From the NCBI GenBank assembly GCA_031548545.1, contig JAVBQY010000035.1:1-25405 (forward strand): 25,405 bases of DNA, read 5' to 3'. The notes beneath the pieces are model-generated. The model ran no database searches. It was not told the origin of the DNA and was given only the letters and a program-made list of their open reading frames with translations. Source of the stretch: UBA932 sp031548545 (GTDB lineage: Bacteria; Bacteroidota; Bacteroidia; Bacteroidales; UBA932). Position 1 is the stretch's first letter, and each line of letters begins with the position of its first letter. Of the stretch, positions 1 to 8,008 are shown one piece after another. The translations under genes were made by a program, and so were the position numbers.

Positions 1-117
1 ATATTGGGGAGTTCCTTGCTGGTCAAGGATAACATCCAAGACTTGCTGGAACCGCTCAAAAGGATGGATGATGAAAGAAGCAAAATGCAACTGCATATAG
101 AATTTGAATTTGATTAA
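1..117 (+). CDS. C-terminal end of an unidentified protein (partial)
   Basis: An open frame enters from the left edge and stops at TAA 115-117, leaving 38 residues. The tail is mixed and charged (a VKDNIQDLLEPLKRMDDE stretch) and ends in an alternating strand-like LHIEFEFD. I do not recognise the family. It lies 32 bases before the first possible start of the lipoprotein that follows, on the same strand and with no terminator between, so the two are probably co-transcribed. An outer-membrane or surface protein would fit the neighbour, but that is a guess. Confidence 0.6.
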   Translation: MLGSSLLVKDNIQDLLEPLKRMDDERSKMQLHIEFEFD

Positions 118-149
118 CGACTTTTAAGAGACACTAGTGAACCAATATA

Positions 150-2105
150 TTGTTTGTTACGGCAATGACGGCCCTGCTTTTTGCCTGTAATTATAACGAC
201 CAGTTTGACGGACTGGAAGAAAAATCAAAAATCAAGAACTTGGTCAGCTATGCCTATACAATGACTGACGAGGACTATAACACTATTGCCACTAAGGCTA
301 AAGGTACGGTAAACGAAACTGCAGCCAACAAGGCTAAAACCGATAAGGCGTTCTCCGAACAGGCTCCTGCAGCGACCTTGATTCCTTACCTGCTGACTTC
401 AAAGTATTACACAGTAGATAAGGGTTCTTCCGCCATGGTAAGCTATACCTATAAATCCAATGCGCCTGCTTATCTGTCTAACCTGGTTCCGCCTGCAGCC
501 GGCACTTATACGCTCACTGCAGCTGACTATGCCCTGGTATGGGGTGATGGCTCTACCACGGACTATTTTACGCCTTCCAATACGCCCGCCGCAAATCTTC
601 CTCGGATCCTGAAAGCCGATTTCCCCAGTGCCCAAGCCGGTGCTGTACAATTGGTATCTTTTAAAGTGGCAGACCAGGAGCCTGGTGTAAGCCCTACCCG
701 TTTGGAAGAGAATTTTTCCAGCTATGAGGGTTCTCCTACTTCAGCGCCTTACAGAGTAGCTGATGGTAATGGTTGGACCAACATCGTAACAGCAGGTAAC
801 CATGCTTTCTGGATTCGTACCCGTGCTTCCGGCGGTGCTACTTTAACCTATGTTGAAGCGACCGCTAATGGTAATGGTACTTCCACTTCCAGGGATGCTG
901 AAAATGAAATGTACTTCATTAGCCCGGCTGTGGATTTAACCAAGACCACCAACAATCTCTTCTCTTTTGATATTGTTACGGGTTATTATGTTCAAGATGG
1001 TTTGAAGATCCTGATCAGTGACAATGCAGCGGCTACCACCACCCCTTCTACAGTAGCATGGGATGATGTAACCGCTAATTTTACTATTCCCGTGCCCACT
1101 CCTGCCAATACCTATACAGTGATGGCTTCTGCCGGTACTATGAACCTGGATACCAAATATGCCGGAAAGAAAGTTTACATTGCATTTAAATACAATGGAG
1201 GATATGCAGTAGGCGCCGGCACCCTGACAACAACTTATCAGATTGACAATATACTTGTTAAAGGCACTGCTCCTCAAGGTGGAGGAGATGTTAAAACCCG
1301 TGTTGAAAATGCCGTGTATACCTACAGCGGTTCGGCCTGGGCGCCCTATCCTAATGCTGTAATCCTGAACCCTGCTGATTATACGGCTATGGGTACCAGT
1401 TATTTGACGGCTACCACGGCGCCTAATTACCTGCCGGCTTTCCTGGCCTCCAAATATCCCTATGCCCAGGAAGGTAATGTAAAAGCAATGCTTTATAGAA
1501 CAGCCTCTTCGGTAACTGCTAATGCTGCGGATGAATATACCTTCACCGGTGGCAAATGGGCTCCCACAGCATTAAGAACCCCGAAAACAGAGCAATATGT
1601 ATTTGCCGATAAGGGCTGGATGTTTGATCCTACTGTTTCTTTAGTGCTTAAACGTGTAACCGGTAATGAGCCTTACCTGTTCAATGCCATTACTTATATC
1701 AAGGACAACATGTCGGACAAATGGTATCCCTATACCGGCCGTGTCAACGAAGAACACTATTTCGGATTGAACTCTTATTATGCGGAGATTGTATTTGACG
1801 GTAACCGCGTAACCTATGGCGACCAGGCCATTTTCGATGTGAAAGATGATGCGGCTGCACTTGACGCCTTGTTGAACGAACGTGCTATCGACGGCTTGAA
1901 ACTCCTGTGCCAGGTAAACTTCCCCACCATGACTCCGGATGTAGCAGGGGTAGAACAAATCGTGTATATCAGCATAGAGCACTATTACAATGCCAATGAC
2001 AGACGCTTCTTCAAACATAAGTTTAAATGCGTGAAAGCGGGTACGGGCATGAATGATCTTCCTGAATTCGAGCACCTCGGAAAAGAGCAGCTTCCTTCCT
2101 TGTAG
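150..2105 (+). CDS. Surface lipoprotein with choice-of-anchor J-like domain and three internal repeats
   Basis: Large predicted lipoprotein of about 651 residues; biochemical function unknown. The N-terminus ends in a lipobox LFAC (Cys13 counted from TTG at 150), followed by NYND. Residues about 183-370 look like a choice-of-anchor J beta-sandwich (EENFSSYEG at the start, FISPAVDL in the middle, TTYQIDNILVKG at the end). A unit with the pattern DY...P..LP..L.s.yp.a..G.v...y recurs at about 42-101, 126-173 and 409-451, and a short YT-x-x-G-x-W-AP motif occurs at 389-399 and 463-472. Such proteins in Bacteroidota often accompany TonB receptors and secreted enzymes (recalled, not checked). The start is uncertain: TTG 150 gives a very short signal peptide with no basic residue, the next in-frame ATG at 165 is worse, and a stop at 138-140 blocks any extension. 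A strong terminator follows, so it is a separate unit from the phosphodiesterase downstream. Confidence 0.75.
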   Translation: MFVTAMTALLFACNYNDQFDGLEEKSKIKNLVSYAYTMTDEDYNTIATKAKGTVNETAANKAKTDKAFSEQAPAATLIPYLLTSKYYTVDKGSSAMVSYTYKSNAPAYLSNLVPPAAGTYTLTAADYALVWGDGSTTDYFTPSNTPAANLPRILKADFPSAQAGAVQLVSFKVADQEPGVSPTRLEENFSSYEGSPTSAPYRVADGNGWTNIVTAGNHAFWIRTRASGGATLTYVEATANGNGTSTSRDAENEMYFISPAVDLTKTTNNLFSFDIVTGYYVQDGLKILISDNAAATTTPSTVAWDDVTANFTIPVPTPANTYTVMASAGTMNLDTKYAGKKVYIAFKYNGGYAVGAGTLTTTYQIDNILVKGTAPQGGGDVKTRVENAVYTYSGSAWAPYPNAVILNPADYTAMGTSYLTATTAPNYLPAFLASKYPYAQEGNVKAMLYRTASSVTANAADEYTFTGGKWAPTALRTPKTEQYVFADKGWMFDPTVSLVLKRVTGNEPYLFNAITYIKDNMSDKWYPYTGRVNEEHYFGLNSYYAEIVFDGNRVTYGDQAIFDVKDDAAALDALLNERAIDGLKLLCQVNFPTMTPDVAGVEQIVYISIEHYYNANDRRFFKHKFKCVKAGTGMNDLPEFEHLGKEQLPSL

Positions 2106-2122
2106 CCTTTTGCAAATGATAT

Positions 2123-2160
2123 AAAAAAGAGCTTTCTTCATTGTAAGGAAGCTCTTTTTT
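2123..2160 (+). terminator. Strong intrinsic terminator
   Basis: A 16-pair stem (2123-2138 with 2145-2160, one G-T wobble) closes a 6-base loop and ends in a run of six T. It lies 18 bases after the lipoprotein stop. A-rich and T-rich ends make it work in both directions in principle. Its 3' arm overlaps the -33 region of the next promoter. Confidence 0.9.
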
Positions 2161-2170
2161 ATTACCTTTG
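2141..2170 (+). promoter_or_regulatory. Bacteroidota promoter for the NPP / 5'-nucleotidase operon
   Basis: TTG at 2141-2143, 19 bases, then TACCTTTG at 2163-2170 (TAnnTTTG consensus). Transcription would start near 2177, leaving a leader of only about 6 to 15 bases, so there is no room for a riboswitch in front of this operon. Confidence 0.7.
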
Positions 2171-2182
2171 CCAAGAGATCAA

Positions 2183-3394
2183 ATGAATACAATGAAACAA
2201 ATAAGCGCATTGTTGTTGCTGGCTTTTCTTTTTCCATTAGCTGTAAAAGCGCAACAAGAGGAACGGGAGTACATGGTGGTCATTTCACTGGATGCTTTCC
2301 GTTGGGATTATCCGGATAAATACGAAACCCCTAATTTGAACGCCATACGCGCCAAAGGCGTGAAAGCGGAGCGCGTAAAAAGCAGTTTCCCCACACTCAC
2401 CTTCCCGAATCACTATACGATGGCCACCGGCCTGTATCCGGACAACCATGGAATAGTGCATAATAAATTTTATGCGGCCGATATTCAGGATGAATTCAGG
2501 GTCGGTAGCCGCCATGCGGTAGCAACCCCGGCATTCTGGAGGGGTGAGCCGGTTTGGGTCACCGCAGAAACACAGGGTGTAAATACCGCTGCTTTTTATT
2601 GGGTGGGTAGTGAAACGCCGGTGAAAAACACCATGCCCCGCTATTACAAAAATTATCAGCATCACTTTCCCTTTGAGCACCGCGTTGATACGGTACTGCA
2701 TTGGTTGAACCTGCCGGACTCCCTCCGCCCGCACCTGATCATGTGGTATTTTCATGAGCCCGACGAGGTCAGCCATCATCATGGCCCCGAGGCCCCAAGG
2801 ACCGCAGCCATGGTACGTCGGTTGGACAGCCTGCTGGGCGTTTTTATGGACTCCTTAAGCCGTATGCCGCTGGCCTCGAAGGTTAATGTTATCATTACGG
2901 CCGACCACGGCATGGCGGAACTCTCACCGGATAGGACCGTATGTTTAGACGATTACCTGGACGCCGGCTATACGGAACATATCTATACGGCGGCCACCAC
3001 TCTGATCTACACAAAACCGCAGTACCGGGAACAGGTCTATGCCGGATTGCAACGGATGCCCCATGTGAAAGTATATAAGCGTGAAGAGCTGCCTGATCGT
3101 TACCATTACGGCACTAATCCGCGCATAGGCGACCTCGTGGTGGCGGCCGATTGCGGCTGGACCGTTCTGCGCAAAGGCGAACGCCTGTCTATGAAAGGCG
3201 CCCACGGCTTTGATAATGCCTGTGGAGATATGGATATGATCTTTTTCGCTTATGGCCCCGCTTTCCGTGAAAATTATACCCAAACCTCCATGTCCAATAC
3301 AGACTTGTATAACCTTATTACACATGTGCTCAAACTCAAGCCGGCGGCTAATGACGGCGATATGGAGCGGGTAAAAGGAATGTTAAAAGAATAA
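2183..3394 (+). CDS. Nucleotide pyrophosphatase/phosphodiesterase (NPP family, alkaline phosphatase superfamily)
   Basis: Exported two-zinc phosphodiesterase that splits phosphodiester or pyrophosphate bonds in nucleotides and releases a nucleoside monophosphate. From ATG 2183 it has 403 residues with a signal peptide (MNTMKQISALLLLAF...VKA-QQ). Family motifs are intact: metal Asp in SLDAFRWD (about D37), the nucleophile block FPTLTFPNHYTMATGLYP with Thr at about 73 and Asn at 76, EPDEVSHHHG (D194, H198), TADHGM (D241, H242) and KGAHGFDN (H341). Length fits bacterial NPPs. An in-frame TTG at 2168 lies inside the promoter -7 box, so the start is ATG 2183 or 2192. The 5'-nucleotidase follows after 2 bases, clearly one operon: NPP would make monophosphates and the nucleotidase would finish them. 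ATP, dinucleotides, FAD or nucleotide sugars are all possible substrates; given the flavin-regulated receptor nearby, FAD is an attractive but unproven one. Confidence 0.9.
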   Translation: MNTMKQISALLLLAFLFPLAVKAQQEEREYMVVISLDAFRWDYPDKYETPNLNAIRAKGVKAERVKSSFPTLTFPNHYTMATGLYPDNHGIVHNKFYAADIQDEFRVGSRHAVATPAFWRGEPVWVTAETQGVNTAAFYWVGSETPVKNTMPRYYKNYQHHFPFEHRVDTVLHWLNLPDSLRPHLIMWYFHEPDEVSHHHGPEAPRTAAMVRRLDSLLGVFMDSLSRMPLASKVNVIITADHGMAELSPDRTVCLDDYLDAGYTEHIYTAATTLIYTKPQYREQVYAGLQRMPHVKVYKREELPDRYHYGTNPRIGDLVVAADCGWTVLRKGERLSMKGAHGFDNACGDMDMIFFAYGPAFRENYTQTSMSNTDLYNLITHVLKLKPAANDGDMERVKGMLKE

Positions 3395-3396
3395 GA

Positions 3397-4875
3397 ATGA
3401 AAAAAATATTATTTGTAGCCGCCTTACTTTCCGCCACGCTCTTCTTCGCCTGTTCAAAAAGCGATATGCCCAATCCCGTACCCGGCCCGGATCCCGATCC
3501 GGTGGAGACTACTTACGACACTCTGCTGGTCTTGTCTACCAATGATATTCATGCCCATATTGCGAACATGGCGAAAGAGGCCGCCTATATCCAAACGATG
3601 AAGCGCTCCTATTCCAACTTGCTCTTGGTGGATGCCGGTGATATCTTCTCCGGAGATCCGGTAGTTGACCAGCATGAAGAACGCGGTTATCCGATTGTCG
3701 ACCTTATGAACCGGCTGGGCTACCAGGCCATGAGTTTAGGAAACCATGATTTTGATTATGGACAGGAAGTACTGAAAAAACGTGTGCAGCAGGCTGCTTT
3801 CCCTATACTTTGCGCCAATGCCGATTTCTCCAGAACAGTGTTGAAAGACCTCATTGCACCCTTCGATACAATGCGCATCGGCGGATTGAAAGTAGCCATA
3901 CTGGGCTTGATACAACGAGGCAGCAGCGGTATTCCATCTACACTTCCGGGTAATGTAAAGGATATTACCTTTAATAATGCTATAACCCCAGCCTTTATGT
4001 CTCAGTGGGCTTTCTTGCGTAGCTGGAGTGACGTTTTTGTGGTGTTGAGTCATTTGGGGGACAGTTATGATACACAGATCGTCCCTTTATTTTTGTCTAA
4101 GCCGGATCTTGTTGTCGGAGGACACTCGCATACCACTATTAACACAGGGCGGACGGTCGATAATGTCTTGATAACGCAGACCGGTGCGTCATTAAAAAGT
4201 ATTGGCCGTACGGTCATTTTACTGAAGAATAAAAAGGTGGTGACTAAAACCAACAAGCTGATAGCCACCTCCGGATTGACGGCCGTAGATCCTGTAATTA
4301 ACAGTCTGGTGCAGTCTTATCAGAATAATTCACCGATGAATAGGGTTATTGGCCGTGCTACGGCTGCCTTTACCAATAAAGAAGCAGTCGCTAATTTAAT
4401 GACAGATGCCATGACCGACCAGTTGGACTGTGATATTGCTTTGACCAATTCGGGCGGTGTCAGGTTAACTAATCTGGCGGCCGGGGATATTACGATGTCT
4501 AAGATGTATGAAGCGGATCCATTTAATAATGATGTGTATGTATTTGAGATGACCCTCGACCAGTTACGAACTTTTCTGAAACACGGTTGTCGTTACGGCA
4601 GCATTGATTATTATATCTCAGGTGCCAGGTATACGTATAATACATCATCCAAGGTGCTCGTACTGACGGACTATAGCGGCACGCCGCTTCCTGATACTAA
4701 AACATACAGGGTTGCAATGAATAGTTATATGGTGGAAACCTCGACTTACTTACCGGCCGTACTACCGGACCTTGAAGGTGAAAATTTATTTGTCGGCACT
4801 TCTGCTACCCTGGTAGAATATGTAATCAATCAACAAACAGTTGCTCCACAGGCCTCCCGGACAGCGATACAGTAA
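3397..4875 (+). CDS. 5'-nucleotidase / UshA-like metallophosphatase lipoprotein (copy 1)
   Basis: Two-domain 5'-nucleotidase of 492 residues, predicted to remove the 5' phosphate from nucleotides outside the inner membrane. The signal peptide MKKILFVAALLSATLFFAC ends in a lipobox with Cys19, followed by a Pro/Asp-rich linker (25-37). The N-terminal metallophosphatase domain shows all metal motifs: STNDIHAH (D50, H52), DAGDIFSGD (D79), LGNHDFDYG (N116, H117), VLSHLG (H219) and VVGGHSHT (H243, H245). The C-terminal substrate domain has NSGGVR (351-356) and ADPFNN. It starts 2 bases after the NPP stop. It is clearly paralogous to the gene at 8074-9537: long stretches around the GNHDFDYG and LCANADFS motifs match. 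AMP is the default guess for substrate; FMN is possible. Confidence 0.92.
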   Translation: MKKILFVAALLSATLFFACSKSDMPNPVPGPDPDPVETTYDTLLVLSTNDIHAHIANMAKEAAYIQTMKRSYSNLLLVDAGDIFSGDPVVDQHEERGYPIVDLMNRLGYQAMSLGNHDFDYGQEVLKKRVQQAAFPILCANADFSRTVLKDLIAPFDTMRIGGLKVAILGLIQRGSSGIPSTLPGNVKDITFNNAITPAFMSQWAFLRSWSDVFVVLSHLGDSYDTQIVPLFLSKPDLVVGGHSHTTINTGRTVDNVLITQTGASLKSIGRTVILLKNKKVVTKTNKLIATSGLTAVDPVINSLVQSYQNNSPMNRVIGRATAAFTNKEAVANLMTDAMTDQLDCDIALTNSGGVRLTNLAAGDITMSKMYEADPFNNDVYVFEMTLDQLRTFLKHGCRYGSIDYYISGARYTYNTSSKVLVLTDYSGTPLPDTKTYRVAMNSYMVETSTYLPAVLPDLEGENLFVGTSATLVEYVINQQTVAPQASRTAIQ

Positions 4876-4886
4876 GAAAATTTTTC

Positions 4887-4894
4887 TATCTTTG
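4887..4894 (+). promoter_or_regulatory. TAnnTTTG -7 box before the ORF6N gene
   Basis: TATCTTTG at 4887-4894, 12 bases after the nucleotidase stop and 34 bases before ATG 4929. No clear TTTG lies at the expected -33 distance, which would fall inside the preceding coding end. It suggests the ORF6N gene has its own start; no terminator was found between the two genes. Confidence 0.5.
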
Positions 4895-4928
4895 CAGTAT
4901 TAACTACCACTCTAACTGTAAAAAAAAT

Positions 4929-5525
4929 ATGAAAAATATGCCGGCTGTCAATGAACAGCCTATTGAGTCAAGGATCTATGAAATCCGTGGTCAGAAAGTA
5001 ATGCTGGATTTTGATTTGGCCGAGCTTTATGGAGTAGAAACCAAGAGACTGAATGAGGCTGTAAAGCGCAATATTAAGCGTTTTCCTGCGGACTTTATGT
5101 TTAGACTTGAACATAGCGAACTTGATAACTTGATGTCGCAAATTGCGACATCAAGTTGGGGAGGACGGCGCAAACTTCCATATGCTTTTACCGAACAAGG
5201 TGTTGCAATGCTTTCTGGTCTTCTTAATAGCGATGTTGCCATTGAAATGAATATTGTTATTATGCGGACGTTTGTTTATGTGAGGCAGGCCGTAGTTAAT
5301 GTAAGACCACTAAGTAAAGTGGCCGAATTAGAAAAACAACTTCAGGACCTCAAAGGCTATATTGAAGAAACTTTCTCGGATTATAATGACATCAACGAAG
5401 ACACCCGCGTGCAGCTGGAATTGATCAATCGGTCCCTGGCAGAACTGCAAGTCAATAAAGCCTTAGCGGAAAAGCCGCGCCGGCCTATAGGCTTTGTTCA
5501 ACAGAAAGGCCGGCGTCCGGACTAA
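4929..5525 (+). CDS. ORF6N domain-containing protein
   Basis: Protein of 198 residues with an N-terminal ORF6N domain (about 12-115): IESRIYEIRGQKVMLDFDLA, LYGV..KRLNEAVKRN, RFPADFMF, then WGGRRKLPYAFTEQGVAML. ORF6N is a presumed DNA-binding module related to KilA-N, first noticed in phage proteins and common as single chromosomal genes in Bacteroidota. The C-terminal part (about 128-180) is predicted coiled coil with many Glu, Gln and Leu residues, followed by a basic Arg/Lys-rich tail. Function unknown; a regulator or a remnant of a mobile element is possible. The coding sequence carries a perfect 31-base palindrome at 5127-5157. It ends tail to tail with the receptor gene, the two stop codons overlapping by 3 bases (CTAA at 5522-5525). 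Confidence 0.88.
   Translation: MKNMPAVNEQPIESRIYEIRGQKVMLDFDLAELYGVETKRLNEAVKRNIKRFPADFMFRLEHSELDNLMSQIATSSWGGRRKLPYAFTEQGVAMLSGLLNSDVAIEMNIVIMRTFVYVRQAVVNVRPLSKVAELEKQLQDLKGYIEETFSDYNDINEDTRVQLELINRSLAELQVNKALAEKPRRPIGFVQQKGRRPD
5127..5157. repeat. Perfect 15-bp inverted repeat with one-base centre
   Basis: Arm AACTTGATGTCGCAA (5127-5141), centre A at 5142, and its exact reverse complement (5143-5157). It lies in the ORF6N coding sequence over the residues NLMSQIATSS just before the WGGRRKLPYAFTEQG motif. In mRNA it would form an almost loopless hairpin; in DNA it is a classic two-fold operator-like site. Confidence 0.95.
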
Positions 5526-7867
5526 AACTTCACCCGTAGCCCCATCTGCATATTCCGTCCGGCGCCCCAGTAGCCGCGGAAACTTTCCTGGTCATGACCG
5601 GTTCCGTCATCCCCCCGTTCAATATAGGTGGCGTTGAACAGGTTGTTGCAGCTGAAAAATACCTGCGGCCGTACCGGCCCGATCCGGAAAGCATAGTTCA
5701 GATAAATAGCCGCCAGCTGTGTTTCCGGCAGGCGGTAGGGTTGTTCCCGGTCGTTGGGTGTGTTTCGTCCGGACGGTTCGAAATTGGCATACATCCGGGC
5801 ATTGTAGCGGTACTCGAAACGGCACTCCAGTGTTTTAAAGAACCGGAAGGTGGCAGCAACGCCCAATTGCGTTTGCGGCGCATCGCCCACCATCAGTCCG
5901 TCTGCATATACGCGTATGGTATCCCTGGCGGCGCCGGTGTAAGGATCATACACCGTCGCATCCACGTCGTTCTTCCACTGCCAGTGTCCCAGTGTACCGA
6001 AGGCCGACAGGCCCAGCCAGGAACTCAGCTGTTGTTCGTAGCTGAGTTCTATGCCCATGTGTTGGGCATCCAAGCCCTTGATCATATAACGGATTTCTTC
6101 GTCGTCCGTCGCCTTGTATGGGTCGGACATGACTGCCTTGTTTTTCCAGTAGCTATAATACCCGTTGATGTTGAACAGGCTGCGCTCCCGCTCAAAACGG
6201 TAGCCGGCCTCCAGCATATAATTCAATTCATTGCTGACGTTTTTTGTGATCGTATGATTGTTCTGCGAAAAATAGGTGCTGGAGTAGGGGATGCGTGAAT
6301 AAATGCCGCCATTGATATACAACTGGTGTTCCGGCCGTAATTTATAGGTGATCCCCGCCTTGATATTACCTCCTGCGCCTTTCGCTACATCGCTGTTGAT
6401 CGCATCAATATAATTATACTTATCCCAGCGCTGGTAGAAATTGGCCATAAACAGCCCGCCGATAAAGGCGTTGAAGTGCTCCGAGCGTTGGTTGAACTGC
6501 CCGAAAAGCGAGAGGCTATGGTCGTTAGAACCGTTATCCAGGCGTATATAATCACCCACATATTTTACAGGATTACGGCCTGCCCAGCCGGCCAGTGAAT
6601 TTTTACCATAATCTTCATACCAATATTGCCCGCCCAGCAGATCTGTTATTTTTTCATTCTGCCATGAGTAAAAATATTGATAGTGAAAGCCTCCGGAAAA
6701 GGTCCATTGTCCCGACAATTGAAGGTTGGCGGATGATTTCAGCCCGGCAGACGTATTGCCCGCCAGATAGTCTGACGTGATATTCTTGCTGTATCCCGCC
6801 TTTGTACTGCCATCCGGCAGCACCTTGCTGTCTGTATTATTGATATTATCGGCATATACACCGTACCAATCAATCTGTCCTGTGCCGTCCCGGTAATTGA
6901 TGATCTTCTTGCCGGTGCTTTCCGTCCAGTAGCCACCGCCGTCACCCATGCTGAAATAGGCTGTAGTGGCAATATTCAGCAGGCTTGATGGGGTGAAATA
7001 CCAGTCAAGGGTTACGTAGGGTCTATGATAGGTATTTGCGCTGATAGTACGGGCCGCGCCGTTGTAATACCCCCAGTTTTTATTGTAGCGCAGGCCGTAG
7101 GTTCCGGTTTCTGCCTCACTGAGCTTCTGAGAGCGCTGCCGGTGGTTTTCCGGTGATCCCAGTATATTCAGTGCCAATGCGTGTTTGTAGTTAAAATACT
7201 TGCTCACCGTAAGGAAGTAGGCCCAGGAATTGACCTCCGTTACATCCACATAGCCCCGGCCCCAGGTGCGGGACCCGGTGAAAGCCACTGCCCAGCCGCT
7301 TTTGGTCGGCCCCGAGGCCAATGAGAGATGGAGTTTATACTGTCCGTAATCCGTGGCGCTGAATGAGGCCTCTCCTCCGAGAGGTTGTTCGGCCGGCCGG
7401 GTAATAATATTAATGCTGCCGCCCAGCGCATTGCCTGCCAGCATGGACTGCCCCACACCTTTTTGCACCTGTATGGCCTGGGTGGCGTCTGTAAGTCCCA
7501 GCCAATTGTTCCAGAACATGCTGCCGCTGCGGATACCCGACAGGGGCAGCCCGTTCAGCAGAACACTGAAATTTTCCTGTTTAAAACCGCGGATATTGAT
7601 CTTGGCGTCTCCGTAACTGCCTGTTTCCGATGTAGCATATACACCGCCTATATTCCGCAGGACTTCCGGATAGGTGCCGCCTCCGTTGTAAAGACTAATC
7701 TCACTGCGTTTGATCGTATTGAGCGTTAGCGGGGCGTCCCGCTGCGCCATCGATGCATCAATCACCACCTCACGGAGCATTACCGCAGAAGTGTCGGCCT
7801 TAACCTGTGCATTCGCCAGGGTACCAATACCCATAGCAAGAACTGAAAATAGTACTTTCTTTTTCAT
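5522..7867 (-). CDS. TonB-dependent outer-membrane receptor under FMN riboswitch control (candidate flavin importer)
   Basis: Outer-membrane active transporter of 781 residues powered by TonB/ExbBD. Signal peptide 1-20 (MKKKVLFSVL...LANA-Q). There is no SusC-type carboxypeptidase-like N-terminal domain; a TonB-box-like LREVVIDA lies at 31-38. The plug domain (about 40-160) contains NIRGF, LLNGLPL and GGSINIITRP. The rest is beta-barrel with alternating aromatic strands, ending in the usual C-terminal Phe (MGLRVKF). By sequence alone I would only call it a vitamin, siderophore or metal receptor. The substrate clue is the leader: an FMN riboswitch ends 14 bases before ATG 7867, so flavin level should control synthesis. 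Flanking NPP and 5'-nucleotidase genes fit flavin-nucleotide scavenging. Riboflavin, FMN or another flavin as ligand is inference; receptor identity is firm. Confidence 0.92.
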   Translation of the reverse strand: MKKKVLFSVLAMGIGTLANAQVKADTSAVMLREVVIDASMAQRDAPLTLNTIKRSEISLYNGGGTYPEVLRNIGGVYATSETGSYGDAKINIRGFKQENFSVLLNGLPLSGIRSGSMFWNNWLGLTDATQAIQVQKGVGQSMLAGNALGGSINIITRPAEQPLGGEASFSATDYGQYKLHLSLASGPTKSGWAVAFTGSRTWGRGYVDVTEVNSWAYFLTVSKYFNYKHALALNILGSPENHRQRSQKLSEAETGTYGLRYNKNWGYYNGAARTISANTYHRPYVTLDWYFTPSSLLNIATTAYFSMGDGGGYWTESTGKKIINYRDGTGQIDWYGVYADNINNTDSKVLPDGSTKAGYSKNITSDYLAGNTSAGLKSSANLQLSGQWTFSGGFHYQYFYSWQNEKITDLLGGQYWYEDYGKNSLAGWAGRNPVKYVGDYIRLDNGSNDHSLSLFGQFNQRSEHFNAFIGGLFMANFYQRWDKYNYIDAINSDVAKGAGGNIKAGITYKLRPEHQLYINGGIYSRIPYSSTYFSQNNHTITKNVSNELNYMLEAGYRFERERSLFNINGYYSYWKNKAVMSDPYKATDDEEIRYMIKGLDAQHMGIELSYEQQLSSWLGLSAFGTLGHWQWKNDVDATVYDPYTGAARDTIRVYADGLMVGDAPQTQLGVAATFRFFKTLECRFEYRYNARMYANFEPSGRNTPNDREQPYRLPETQLAAIYLNYAFRIGPVRPQVFFSCNNLFNATYIERGDDGTGHDQESFRGYWGAGRNMQMGLRVKF

Positions 7868-7881
7868 TGTATTTAAATCTG

Positions 7882-7993
7882 TCTTCCATCCGGACTTTAC
7901 CGTCGGCGCCTGAATTTCACAGGCTCAGTCCCGTTGTTAGCGGGAGTTGTGGACTATGACCACCGGTCGGGAATTGCACCCTGCCTTGAAAGA
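7882..7993 (-). promoter_or_regulatory. FMN riboswitch (RFN element)
   Basis: On the minus strand the leader shows the RFN blocks in order: closing stem TCTTTC (7993-7988) with GGAAGA (7887-7882), GGCAGGGTGCAATTCCC, GACCGGTGGT, AGTCC...CCCGC, a stem-loop flanking CCTGTGAAATTCAGG, GCCGACGGT, and AGTCCGGATGGAAGA. These match the family consensus (GGGTGaAATTCCCgACCGGCGGT ... GCCGACgGT.. AGTCCGGATG) almost base for base. Only 14 bases separate the last stem from the receptor ATG and no T-run follows, so control is probably at translation start. High FMN should switch the receptor off. Confidence 0.95.
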
Positions 7994-8008
7994 TTTTGTT
8001 ACCGGTAG

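Noticed and set aside
1641..2237. 198-codon minus-strand open frame over the end of the lipoprotein gene
   Set aside because: It crosses the strong terminator and the NPP promoter, has no recognisable family pattern and mirrors a well-supported gene on the other strand.
5594..6298. 234-codon plus-strand open frame inside the receptor gene
   Set aside because: It is antisense to the beta-barrel coding region with clear strand pattern and has no promoter or known motif; a shadow of the G/C-rich receptor sequence.
7882..7993. TPP or cobalamin riboswitch as alternative for the receptor leader
   Set aside because: TPP (CTGAGA ... ACCTGA) and B12-box motifs are absent, while the FMN blocks are present in order over the whole element.
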